From Bog-473 sp963730395 (lineage in GTDB: Bacteria; Actinomycetota; Acidimicrobiia; Acidimicrobiales; RAAP-2), in assembly GCA_963730395.1 (NCBI GenBank), contig CAVSSK010000021.1:186001-250000 (forward strand): a stretch of 64,000 bases of DNA. Reading direction: 5' to 3'. Below, piece by piece: positions 1-7,433 of the stretch. The position numbers and the translations under genes are program-made. Numbering within the stretch: position 1 is the first letter of the stretch; every line of letters begins with the position of its first letter. The notes beneath the pieces were generated by a model, which saw only the letters and a list, made by a program, of their open reading frames with translations, had not been told where the DNA came from and did no database searches.

Positions 1-67
1 CGAGCCCTTCGACGGAGACGGGTCCGAGGCGGAGGAGACGAAGAAGGAGCCCACCGAGGCCGGATAG
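1..67 (+). CDS. C-terminal tail of an unidentified protein (partial)
   Basis: Reading from base 2, an open frame runs from the window edge to a TAG at 65-67 and encodes 21 residues rich in Glu, Lys and Gly, ending SEAEETKKEPTEAG. The body of the gene lies outside the window, so the family cannot be named. Highly charged, low-complexity tails of this type occur on many GC-rich actinobacterial proteins. The next gene starts about 125 nt downstream with its own ribosome binding site. Confidence 0.4.
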   Translation, partial: EPFDGDGSEAEETKKEPTEAG

Positions 68-192
68 CGTCCGGAGCCGATCCGGGACTGCGCTCCCAGC
101 AGTGCCGAGCACCTGTGCAGGCGGGCGGCGCGTTCCACTAGACCGTGCGTACGGCCGGGGCCACGGCCGTCACGAGACGAGCTGGAGGCTCC

Positions 193-954
193 ATGACGAA
201 GAGACTGGAGGGCACGGTCGCCCTGGTGACCGGCGCCAGTAGCGGCATCGGCGAGGCCACGTCCATGGCCCTCGCCGAGGAGGGGGCGACCGTGGCCCTG
301 GTGGCCCGGCGCCGCGACCGTCTCGAGGCCCTGGCCGAGCGCATCGGTGGCGCGGGCAAGGCGCTCGTGATCGAGGCGGACATCACGGACCCGGCCCAGG
401 CGGAGGCAGCCGTCGCCCGGACCGTGGGCGAGCTGGGCCGCCTCGACACCCTCGTCAACAACGCCGGCGTCATGCTCCTCGGGCCGATCGTTGGCGCACC
501 GGTCGAGGAGTGGCAGCGCATGGTGAACCTCAACCTGCTGGGCCTGCTCTATTGCACGCATGCTGCCCTGCCGCACCTGCTCACCGCCGGGGAGTCCGAG
601 CCGCGCTCGGTGGCGGACGTGATCAACGTCAGCTCGGTCGCCGGGCGGGTGGCGCGCCTCAACAGCGGCGTCTACAACGCGACGAAGCACGGTGTCGGCG
701 CCTTCAGCGAGTCGCTGCGCCAGGAGGTGACCACTCGCCACGTGCGGGTGACGCTCATCGAGCCCGGCGCCACCGCCACCGAGCTGGCGTTCCACAACCG
801 CCCCGAGATCCTCGAGGGCATGGCGCAGCAGTTCGGCGGCATCGAGATCATGCAGGCCGAGGACATCGCCGAATGCATCCGGTTCGCCGTGACGCAACCG
901 CGACGCGTGGCGGTGAACGAGGTCCTCGTCCGGCCGACCGAACAGGAGCGCTGA
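193..954 (+). CDS. Short-chain dehydrogenase/reductase (SDR)
   Basis: Classical cytosolic SDR of 253 residues, the normal size. The NAD(P) glycine motif TGASSGIG is at residues 13-20, NNAG at 89-92, the catalytic Ser around 147-148 and the YNATK motif (Tyr161, Lys165) in place. The frame is open further upstream to a GTG at 145, but GGAGG at 184-188 is well placed for ATG 193, and homology begins just after it. Substrate cannot be read from sequence; the overall shape (short C-terminal part, STGVY-like active site) resembles clavaldehyde- or serine-type SDRs. The next gene begins directly after the stop, so the two are probably cotranscribed. Confidence 0.9.
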   Translation: MTKRLEGTVALVTGASSGIGEATSMALAEEGATVALVARRRDRLEALAERIGGAGKALVIEADITDPAQAEAAVARTVGELGRLDTLVNNAGVMLLGPIVGAPVEEWQRMVNLNLLGLLYCTHAALPHLLTAGESEPRSVADVINVSSVAGRVARLNSGVYNATKHGVGAFSESLRQEVTTRHVRVTLIEPGATATELAFHNRPEILEGMAQQFGGIEIMQAEDIAECIRFAVTQPRRVAVNEVLVRPTEQER

Positions 955-955
955 G

Positions 956-1507
956 ATCGAACGGGTCGCCGTCGTCGGCTGCTCGGGCTCGGGGAAGACC
1001 ACGCTGGCCGCCGCATTGGCCGAGACGCTGAGCGCCCCCCACGTGGAGCTCGACTCCATCTACCACCAGCCGGGCTGGACGCCGCTGGGCGACGAGGAGT
1101 TCCGCGTCCGGGTGGGGGAGGCCACCGCGCAGGACCGCTGGGTGGTCGACGGCAACTACTCGGTCGTGCACGAGATCGTCTGGGCCAACGCAGACACCGT
1201 CGTGTGGATCGACCTTCCCTACACCACCGTGCTGTCCCGGACGATCAGGCGGACCGTGCGACGGACGCTGACCCGGCAGGAGCTGTGGAACGGCAACCGG
1301 GAGCCCTTCTCGAACCTGTGGTCGGTCAACCCCGAGAAGTCGATCATCGCCTGGGCGGCCACTCGACACGGTGTGTACCGCCGGCGCTACTCGGAGGCCG
1401 AGCGCGATCAGCGTTGGGCAAACCTGCGCTTCGTCCGACTGCGCTCCCAGGCCGAGGCCGACGGATTCCTGGCCGGCGTGACGGCCGCCGCGACCAAGGA
1501 GGAATGA
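956..1507 (+). CDS. P-loop kinase of the adenylate kinase / topology-modulation (FlaR-like) group; start codon unclear
   Basis: Small P-loop NTPase with Walker A GCSGSGKTT at the extreme N-terminus, then the ELDSIYHQPGW segment and the WVVDGNYS motif typical of the adenylate-kinase-like FlaR/topology-modulation family. The reaction is unknown. The frame has a stop at 914-916 and no ATG, GTG, TTG or CTG before the P-loop; the first standard start, TTG 1016, would delete Walker A. AGGAG at 944-948 is seven bases before ATC 956, which would give 183 residues starting just before the first beta-strand. Either ATC is the start or a base is wrong here. It abuts the upstream SDR and is one base from the next ATG, indicating an operon. 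Confidence 0.75.
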   Translation: MERVAVVGCSGSGKTTLAAALAETLSAPHVELDSIYHQPGWTPLGDEEFRVRVGEATAQDRWVVDGNYSVVHEIVWANADTVVWIDLPYTTVLSRTIRRTVRRTLTRQELWNGNREPFSNLWSVNPEKSIIAWAATRHGVYRRRYSEAERDQRWANLRFVRLRSQAEADGFLAGVTAAATKEE

Positions 1508-1508
1508 C

Positions 1509-2283
1509 ATGGATCTCGAGCTTGGCGGCAAGGTCGTGCTCATCACGGGCGGCAGCGACGGGCTCGGTCTCGCGCTCGGCGGCGCGGCTCGTCGAGGAGG
1601 GCGCGTCGGTGGCGATCTGCGGCCGCGACGAGGAACGGCTGCGCGAGGCGGAGTCGGAGTTGCAGGCGGCTGGCGGCGACGTGCTCGGGGTTCGAGCCGA
1701 TGTGTCCGAGGCCTCAGACCTCGTGGCGTTCGCCGACGCCGCCGTGGCCCGCTGGGGACGCATCGACGGTGTGGTCCACAACGCGGGGCGGGCCGCCGCG
1801 GGACCGCTCGAGTCGATCGACGACGCGGCCTGGGAGTCCGACATCCAACTGAAGCTGATGGCGGCCGTGCGGCTGACCCGGCTCACCCTGCCCCAGCTCC
1901 GGGCCAGAGGTGGCGTCGTCCTGTTCACACTGGCCATGGCGGCCAAGGCACCCGGCGCGGCCAGCGAGCCCAGCTCGGTGACCCGTGCCGCCGGCATGGC
2001 GCTCATGAAGGCGCTCTCCAAGGAGCTGGCGCCCGATGGCATCCGGGTCAACGCCGTGCTCATCGGGCTCATCGAGAGCGGGCAGTGGGCCCGCCGAGCG
2101 TCCTCTGCGGCGGAGCTGGCGGAGTTCTACCAACGCTTTGCCAAGGACGCGGCCATCCCGCTCGGTCGTTTCGGTCGCGCCGAGGAGTTCGCCGACCTGG
2201 GGAGCTACCTGCTGTCCGCCCGTGCCTCCTACCTGACCGGTGCGGCCATCAACCTCGACGGGGGGCTGTCGCCCGCCGTGTGA
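1509..2283 (+). CDS. Short-chain dehydrogenase/reductase, interrupted by one frameshift
   Basis: An SDR start (ATG 1509 behind AAGGAGG at 1497-1503) encodes MDLELGGKVVLITGGSDGLG, then the frame is lost near 1578. From about 1579 the +1 frame continues with AARLVEEGASVAICGRDEER and runs to TGA 2281-2283, giving a complete SDR core: HNAG motif, substrate-binding helices and a C-terminal GAAINLDGG strand. Removing one base from the GGCGGCG stretch at 1578-1584 restores a continuous protein of about 257 residues. In the YxxxK region the sequence reads SSVTRAAGMALMK, so the catalytic Tyr appears replaced, meaning activity may be altered even with the frame repaired. Probably the third gene of the operon starting at 193. 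Confidence 0.75.
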
Positions 2284-2289
2284 GCGGGC

Positions 2290-2538
2290 CTACTCGTCGT
2301 AGCCGACGGTCTCGGTGGCGTCGCCCTCGCCGCGCTGGCTGAGGCCGATGCCATAGCCGTCGATCACGTCGAGGCGGGTCAGGGCGTCGACGTGCGGCCG
2401 GCCGCCCCCGCCCCACTTGGCCTTGGCGGCCCGGCGGGCCGACAGCTCGTCCTCGGCCACCACGAACACGACCTCGTGGTCCTCGCCGATGCGGCCGGGG
2501 CCCAGGTCGCCACCGAGGAACGCGGCGAAGAGGTGCAC
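2290..2538 (-). CDS. DUF1543-family small protein
   Basis: An 82-residue protein, reading VHLFAAFLGGDLGPGRIGED at its N-terminus, with the conserved HEVVFVVAEDE segment and an Ala/Lys-rich helix before WGGGGRPHVDAL. I recognise this as DUF1543, a small domain of unknown function. Start is GTG 2538; there is no Shine-Dalgarno, but TACGCT lies six bases upstream of it, consistent with a leaderless transcript. It is divergent from the epimerase at 2569 and convergent with the SDR ending at 2283. A much longer open frame continues upstream on this strand but is an antisense shadow of the epimerase. Confidence 0.7.
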   Translation of the reverse strand: MHLFAAFLGGDLGPGRIGEDHEVVFVVAEDELSARRAAKAKWGGGGRPHVDALTRLDVIDGYGIGLSQRGEGDATETVGYDE

Positions 2539-2544
2539 GCGGGC

Positions 2545-2550
2545 AGCGTA
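2545..2550 (-). promoter_or_regulatory. -10-like hexamer for the DUF1543 gene
   Basis: On the minus strand the hexamer TACGCT ends six bases before the GTG start at 2538. It fits the actinobacterial -10 pattern TAnnnT, and the gene has no ribosome binding site, so transcription probably starts at or beside the start codon. No convincing -35 is visible. Confidence 0.4.
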
Positions 2551-2568
2551 GCGAGTACGAAAGGACCC

Positions 2569-3489
2569 ATGAGCCCCGACACCCTGCACGGCAGCACCAT
2601 CGTCATCACCGGCGTCACCGGCCAGGTGGCGCGCCCGCTGGCCACCGCCCTCGCCCGCGACAACCGCGTGATCGGAGCGGCCCGCTTCGCCGACGCGGCC
2701 GCCCGCAACGAGCTCGAGGCGGCCGGAGTGGAGTGCGTGCCCATCGACCTCGTGTCGGGGGACGTCGCCGGTCTGCCCGAAGACGCCGAATACGTGTTGC
2801 ACTTCGCGGTGGCCAAGACCAACGACTGGGAGCGCGACCTGGACGCCAACAGCGGCGGCCTGGCCTACCTCATGGAGCACCACCGACGCGCCCGCGCCTT
2901 CCTGCACTGTTCCTCCACGGCGGTCTACAAGCCGGCCGGGCACCGGGTCTTCGACGAAGCGGGCCCGCTGGGCGACAACCACGGGGTCTGGCCCTTCCTG
3001 CGCACCTACAGCATCTGCAAGATCGCCGCGGAGGGCACCGCACGTTGGGGGGCGGAGCGCTTCGGTCTCCCGACCACGATCGCCCGCCTGTCGGTGCCCT
3101 ACGGCGACAGCGGAGGCTGGCCCGCCATCCACCTGCACATGATGCTCTCGGGCCACGCCATCCCGGTCCACGTCGACGCGCCGAGTGTGTACCACCCGCT
3201 GCACGCCGACGACATCCTCGCCATGGTGCCGCGCCTGCTCGGGGTCGCCTCCGTGCCCGCCCTGACGGTGAACTGGGGCGGGAGTGAGCCGGTGAGCATC
3301 GAGGAGTGGTGCACCTACCTGGCCGAGCTCGTCGGCACCGAGGCCCGCTTCGAGCCGACGGAGAGCACCATCGACAGCGTGCAGATCGACACCACGCGCA
3401 TGCACGAGCTCGTCGGTGCGACCTCGGTCCCCTGGCGCGAGGGCATGCGCCGCATGGCCAGGGCGCTGCACCCCGACCGGGTGGCATGA
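2569..3489 (+). CDS. NAD-dependent epimerase/dehydratase family protein
   Basis: A 306-residue extended SDR. Near the N-terminus it has the nucleotide-binding loop TGVTGQVARPLA, followed by YVLHFAVAKTND (strand 4), the SSTAVYKP active-site Ser and YSICK (Tyr-x-x-x-Lys). The order and spacing are those of NAD(P)-dependent nucleotide-sugar epimerases and dehydratases; the actual substrate is unknown. ATG 2569 is preceded by AAAGGA. The last codon overlaps the start of the GNAT gene (ATGA at 3486-3489), so the two are translationally coupled. Confidence 0.85.
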   Translation: MSPDTLHGSTIVITGVTGQVARPLATALARDNRVIGAARFADAAARNELEAAGVECVPIDLVSGDVAGLPEDAEYVLHFAVAKTNDWERDLDANSGGLAYLMEHHRRARAFLHCSSTAVYKPAGHRVFDEAGPLGDNHGVWPFLRTYSICKIAAEGTARWGAERFGLPTTIARLSVPYGDSGGWPAIHLHMMLSGHAIPVHVDAPSVYHPLHADDILAMVPRLLGVASVPALTVNWGGSEPVSIEEWCTYLAELVGTEARFEPTESTIDSVQIDTTRMHELVGATSVPWREGMRRMARALHPDRVA

Positions 3490-3974
3490 GCACGACCGAT
3501 CCCGATGGGTCGCCTGTGTTCCGCTTCGAGCTGAGCGACCCCGAGGAGCCCCCGGCCTCCGAGCTCCTGATCGCCATGCGAGTCGAGCTCAACGACGCGT
3601 ACGAGACGATGAGCCGGCTCGACAATCCGCCGCTGCGGCCGGCCGAGCTGCGGCCGCCGGGCGGCGCCTACCTGGTGGGGTACGAGGGGGCCGAGGCGGT
3701 GGCCGGAGGAGGGCTGCGCCGTCTCGGCGACGGCGTGGCCGAAGTCAAGCGCATGTACGTCCGCCCCGCCGCCCGTTCTCGGGGCGTGGCGGCGGCGCTC
3801 CTCGCCGCCCTCGAGAGCACCGCGGTGTCGCTCGGCTACAGGGCGGTCCGGCTCGACACCGGACCGAAGCAGGTGCACGCGCAGCGCCTCTACCGTTCCG
3901 CCGGGTACGTCGACGTGCCGCCCTACAACGACAACCCGTTCGCCTGCTTCTGGGGAGAGAAGCGACTGGCGTGA
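3486..3974 (+). CDS. GNAT-family N-acetyltransferase
   Basis: A 162-residue single-domain GNAT. Motif A is visible as VAEVKRMYVRP followed by the acetyl-CoA pyrophosphate loop RSRGVAAALL, and motif B as RLDTGPKQVHAQRLYRSAGY. These features predict transfer of acetyl from acetyl-CoA to an amine or small molecule; the acceptor is unknown. Its ATG overlaps the stop of the upstream epimerase. It is convergent with the DoxX-like gene ending at 3986. Confidence 0.85.
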   Translation: MSTTDPDGSPVFRFELSDPEEPPASELLIAMRVELNDAYETMSRLDNPPLRPAELRPPGGAYLVGYEGAEAVAGGGLRRLGDGVAEVKRMYVRPAARSRGVAAALLAALESTAVSLGYRAVRLDTGPKQVHAQRLYRSAGYVDVPPYNDNPFACFWGEKRLA

Positions 3975-3985
3975 GCCCTGGTCCC

Positions 3986-4375
3986 TCAGCCCGGTTCGCG
4001 GCCGGGCCGAGCCTGCAGCGCCATCCACGCCATGACCAGCTGGAGGGGCAGCCGGCCCCAGGCGACGGCGCGGTTGTCGGCCGGGCCCTGGTTGCGGCCC
4101 GTTCCCGCGTCGAGGGCCATCTGCAGGTTGGCGGGGAACACGGCCGCCAGGGTGGCCACGCTGGCGGCGGCGGCCCAGCGGGTGCGCCGGACGAGGCCGG
4201 CCGCGCACACCAGCTCGACCACGCCGCTGGCGTAGATCAGCGCGGTGTGCCGCTCCGGCGGGATGGCGCGCGGCATGATCGCCTCGAAGGAGCGGGGGCG
4301 GACCAGGTGCACGGTGCCGCTGGCCGCGAAGACCGCGGCCAGCGCCAGAGGGGCACGACGCCGGAGGCTGCGCAC
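3986..4375 (-). CDS. DoxX-like small membrane protein
   Basis: A 129-residue hydrophobic protein with about four transmembrane segments, beginning VRSLRRRAPLALAAVFAASG. The HLVRP, ASGVVELVCAAGL and FPANLQMALD segments match the DoxX/DoxD-like superfamily of small membrane proteins, often linked to redox or quinone biology but mostly uncharacterised. The chosen GTG 4375 puts the first helix near the N-terminus; a longer open frame upstream overlaps the divergent GH4 gene and is not credible. TACAGT on this strand lies seven bases before GTG, so the transcript is probably leaderless. Confidence 0.75.
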   Translation of the reverse strand: MRSLRRRAPLALAAVFAASGTVHLVRPRSFEAIMPRAIPPERHTALIYASGVVELVCAAGLVRRTRWAAAASVATLAAVFPANLQMALDAGTGRNQGPADNRAVAWGRLPLQLVMAWMALQARPGREPG

Positions 4376-4382
4376 GACCAGG

Positions 4383-4390
4383 ACTGTACT
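4383..4390. promoter_or_regulatory. Shared divergent promoter core between the DoxX-like and GH4 genes
   Basis: Only 23 bp (4376-4398) separate two divergent start codons. The sequence ACTGTACT contains TACAGT on the minus strand, seven bases before GTG 4375, and TGTACT on the plus strand, eight bases before GTG 4399. Neither gene has a ribosome binding site. The overlap implies two nearly superimposed -10 elements and mutually exclusive leaderless transcription. This is inference from sequence. Confidence 0.35.
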
Positions 4391-4398
4391 GTGGCGGC

Positions 4399-5754
4399 GT
4401 GGGCACCCAAGTGACGATCGTCGGCGGTGGCAGCTACCAATGGGGGCCGGAGTTGATGGCGGACCTCTTCGGGACGCCGGCACTGGCCGGCATGCATCTC
4501 GTGCTCGAGGACATCGACCCGGCACCGCTGCCCAAGATGGAGGCGCTCGCCCACAAGCTGAAGGACGCCATGGGGGCCCAGGCGACGGTGGCCACCAGCA
4601 CCGACCTCCGGGCCGCGCTCGACGGGGCCGACTTCGTCATCGTGTGCATCTCGACAGGCGGCTTCCGCTCCATGGCGGTGGACCTCGACGTGCCGGCGGC
4701 GCACGGCATCACGCAGACCGTGGGCGACTCGGTCGGCCCCGGCGGCATCAATCGCGCCCTGCGCAACATCCCCGTCCTGGTCGGCGTCGGCAAGGCCATG
4801 GAGGAGTGCTGCCCCGACGCCTGGCTCTTCAACATCACCAACCCGATGACCACCCTGACCCGGGCAGTGAGCCGGGAGACCGGAATCAAGACCGTGGGCC
4901 TCTGCCACGAAGTGGGCAACTTCTGCATGGACCTGGCCATCGCGCTCGGCCGGCCCGGCGACGCCGTCTCGGCGTCGGTGACCGGTGTCAACCACTTCCC
5001 GGTGCTCACGTCGCTCGAGGTCGACGGGGAGGACGGGTTCGACGTCCTGCGAAAACTCGTCGACGAGGTGGGCGGGCTGGACTCGCTCGCGCCCTACGAG
5101 GGACGGCCCGAGGCCGAGAAGTTCTCCAAGCTCGACTTCGCGCAGCGCCACCTGTTCAAGCTGACGCTGCTCGACCGCTGGGGCACCTTCCCCGCCGCGG
5201 GGGACCGGCACATCGCCGAATTCGTCCCGTTCGCCCTGACCCCCGAGTCGGACTGGGGGGCGAGGTACAACATCGAGCTCAGCCCGATCTCGCGGCGCGA
5301 GATGCACCAGGCCGGTTACGTCGCCGACGTCGATGCGTGGCTGGCCGGCACCAAGGACCTGCAGACGTGGCAGTCGGGCGAGCTTCCCTCGCCCATGATC
5401 CAGGCCATGCTCACCGGGGAGCCCTTCGAGGCGCCGGTGAACATCCCCAACACCGGTCAGGCCGTCGGCCTGCCGCCCGACGTCGTGTTGGAGTCGATCT
5501 GCGTGATCGACGGAGACGGCATCCGCGGCCGCGACCGTGCCGCTCTGCCCGCGCCCTACGACGAGATCGTGCGTCGCCACGTGGCGACGCAGGAGCTGAC
5601 CGTCGAGGCCGCCCTTCGGGGCGACCGCACGCTGGCGGCGGAGGCCTTCGCCCTCGACCCGCTGGCCGGCCGGGGCGACCTGCGCGCCCTGGAGTCCATG
5701 GTGGACGAGTTGCTCGCCGGCACGGCGGAGTGGCTGCCCCACTTCGCCTCGTAG
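4399..5754 (+). CDS. Glycoside hydrolase family 4 (alpha-glucosidase-like)
   Basis: A 451-residue GH4 enzyme. GH4 enzymes cleave glycosides by an NAD- and metal-dependent redox-elimination route. The NAD-binding start VTIVGGGSYQWGPELM is followed by NITNPM and the metal ligands Cys169 and His199 (GVNHFP). The four residues CHEV at 169-172 are, as I recall the family, the signature of the non-phospho alpha-glucosidase subgroup rather than 6-phospho-glucosidases (CDMP, CNVP). The start is GTG 4399. It heads a five-gene operon whose other members process sugars or sugar acids. Confidence is high in the family and moderate in the exact specificity. Confidence 0.9.
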   Translation: MGTQVTIVGGGSYQWGPELMADLFGTPALAGMHLVLEDIDPAPLPKMEALAHKLKDAMGAQATVATSTDLRAALDGADFVIVCISTGGFRSMAVDLDVPAAHGITQTVGDSVGPGGINRALRNIPVLVGVGKAMEECCPDAWLFNITNPMTTLTRAVSRETGIKTVGLCHEVGNFCMDLAIALGRPGDAVSASVTGVNHFPVLTSLEVDGEDGFDVLRKLVDEVGGLDSLAPYEGRPEAEKFSKLDFAQRHLFKLTLLDRWGTFPAAGDRHIAEFVPFALTPESDWGARYNIELSPISRREMHQAGYVADVDAWLAGTKDLQTWQSGELPSPMIQAMLTGEPFEAPVNIPNTGQAVGLPPDVVLESICVIDGDGIRGRDRAALPAPYDEIVRRHVATQELTVEAALRGDRTLAAEAFALDPLAGRGDLRALESMVDELLAGTAEWLPHFAS

Positions 5755-5781
5755 CGGGCCAGACCCTCGGGAGGGAGACGC

Positions 5782-6669
5782 ATGCGCATCGGATTCATCG
5801 GGCTGGGCGCCATGGGACTGCCGATGGCCGGCCACCTGGTCGCCGCCGGCCACGAGGTCACCGTGGCCTCACGCGGCCGCGGGCCCATCGCCGCCGCGGT
5901 GGCCCAGGGCGCGGTCGACGGGGGATCACCCCGGGGGGTGGCCGAGGGCTCGGAGGTCGTCATCCTGTGCGTGCCCAACTCGCCCGAGGTGGTCGAGGTG
6001 GTCGACGACATGTTGCCCGTCCTCGGCGCCGGCCAGACCGTGGTCGACTGTTCGACCATCGATCCCGAGGTGGAGCGGGCCCAGCACGCCCGGGTGAGCG
6101 AGACCGGGGCGCACTACCTCGATGCGCCACTCTCGGGTGGCACCGGGGGGGCCCAGAAGGGGACCCTCACGCTGATGGTCGGCGGCGACGAGGCCGTCCT
6201 GGCCGCGACCGAGCCGGCGTTCGAGCCCTTCGCCGGCCTCATCGTGCACGTCGGGGGCCCCGGCATGGGCCAGGTCGTGAAGCTGTGCAACCAGGTGATC
6301 TACGCGGCGCAGATGACGGCGACGGCCGAGGCCACCGCTATGGCGGTCACCTCGGGCGTGGACATGGAGAAGCTGCTGCTGGTGCTCACGCACGCCACCG
6401 GCGACTGCGTGGCGGTGCGGACGCGCCTGCCGGTCCCCGGCGTGGTCCCCGAGAGCCCGGCCTCGAACGGGTGGCAGCCGGGTTTCATGACCGACCTCAT
6501 GGCCAAGGATCTCGACCTCGCACTCGCCTACGCGGCCACACGCGGGGTGACCGTTCCCACGACGGCGACGGCGCGCCAGCTACTGACGGCGACGAGCGCC
6601 GCCGGCTACGGGCGGGAGGACTTCTCGGCCGTGGCCAAGGTCGTCCTGGCGCTGGCCGGCGCCGCATGA
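5782..6669 (+). CDS. NAD(P)-dependent beta-hydroxyacid dehydrogenase (3-hydroxyisobutyrate/tartronate semialdehyde reductase family)
   Basis: A 295-residue two-domain dehydrogenase. The Rossmann signature MRIGFIGLGAMGLPMAGHL is at the N-terminus, DAPLSGGTGGAQKG forms the substrate-binding loop, and GPGMGQVVKLCNQ carries the catalytic Lys. The family oxidises beta-hydroxyacids or reduces the matching semialdehydes such as tartronate semialdehyde. GGGAGG before ATG 5782 supports the start. Its stop overlaps the ATG of the aldolase-like gene. In this operon it may act on a three- or four-carbon hydroxyacid fragment, but the sequence does not name the substrate. Confidence 0.88.
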   Translation: MRIGFIGLGAMGLPMAGHLVAAGHEVTVASRGRGPIAAAVAQGAVDGGSPRGVAEGSEVVILCVPNSPEVVEVVDDMLPVLGAGQTVVDCSTIDPEVERAQHARVSETGAHYLDAPLSGGTGGAQKGTLTLMVGGDEAVLAATEPAFEPFAGLIVHVGGPGMGQVVKLCNQVIYAAQMTATAEATAMAVTSGVDMEKLLLVLTHATGDCVAVRTRLPVPGVVPESPASNGWQPGFMTDLMAKDLDLALAYAATRGVTVPTTATARQLLTATSAAGYGREDFSAVAKVVLALAGAA

Positions 6670-7433
6670 CGAGTCCGGGGCCGCTGCCCACCCCGACTCT
6701 GATCCTGGCCGCGGACCACCGCGCCCGAGCCGTGCTGACGACCGAGAACTGGTCCGAGTTCTCCGACTCCCTGGCCCGGGCCCTACCCTTTTGCGACGGG
6801 ATCCTGGCGACGGTCGAGCCGCTCACGTCACTGGCCGCAGCGGGCCACATCACGGCGCTGCACCGCACCTACCTGTCCATAAACCGGACGGGTCTGGCCG
6901 GATCGGTCTTCGAGCTCGACGACCGCCTCGTCGCCAGCGTCCGCCGGGCTGCCGCCGACGGCTGGACGGGCGTGAAGCACATGACGCGCATCGACTTCGG
7001 CGACCCCGTCACGGCCTCCGCTCTGGAATTGCTCGGCCAGGTGCTGGAGCAGGCGAGCGAGGCGGGGCTCGAGGTCCTGGTGGAGCCGTTGGTGTGGCAC
7101 GAGGGACGGGTGCAACGCGACGCCGACGCGATCGTGCTGGCGGCGATCATCGCGCACGACCTGGGCGCCCCCGTGATCAAGGTTCCCGTGCCCATGGCGA
7201 GCCCGGGCACCGAGCGCCAGCGGGCCGTCGCCCGGGTGGTGGCGAGCGTGGGTGTGCCCGTCCTCTTCCTGGGCGGCCCGGTCACCGAGGCGGGGCGCGA
7301 CCGCGTGCTCGACGAGGTGCGCGACGTCATGGAGGGCGGTGGTGCGGGCATGGCGATGGGCCGCACCCTCTACCAGGACCCGGACCCCGCCGAGATGGCC
7401 GGCCTCGTCGACGCGCTGGTGCACGGCCGGTGA
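6666..7433 (+). CDS. DeoC/FbaB-type class I aldolase-like protein
   Basis: A 255-residue predicted TIM-barrel protein starting with TPTLILAADHRARAV, the first strand of DhnA/FbaB-like aldolases. WTGVKHMTRIDFG and LGAPVIKVPVP supply candidate Schiff-base lysines, and GGGAGMAMGRTLYQDPDP near the C-terminus is the phosphate-binding loop of the fructose-bisphosphate/LsrF-like aldolases. It probably cleaves a phosphorylated sugar made by the kinase encoded next door. ATGA overlap with the upstream dehydrogenase and GTGA overlap with the kinase show strong translational coupling. Confidence 0.75.
   Translation: MTSPGPLPTPTLILAADHRARAVLTTENWSEFSDSLARALPFCDGILATVEPLTSLAAAGHITALHRTYLSINRTGLAGSVFELDDRLVASVRRAAADGWTGVKHMTRIDFGDPVTASALELLGQVLEQASEAGLEVLVEPLVWHEGRVQRDADAIVLAAIIAHDLGAPVIKVPVPMASPGTERQRAVARVVASVGVPVLFLGGPVTEAGRDRVLDEVRDVMEGGGAGMAMGRTLYQDPDPAEMAGLVDALVHGR

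Noticed and set aside
2290..3471. Long minus-strand frame opposite the epimerase
   Set aside because: Only its last 82 codons (DUF1543) look like a protein; the upstream part is antisense.
4245..6665. Long plus-strand frame leading into the aldolase-like gene
   Set aside because: It is the out-of-frame reading of GH4 and the dehydrogenase; the aldolase begins at ATG 6666 where similarity begins.
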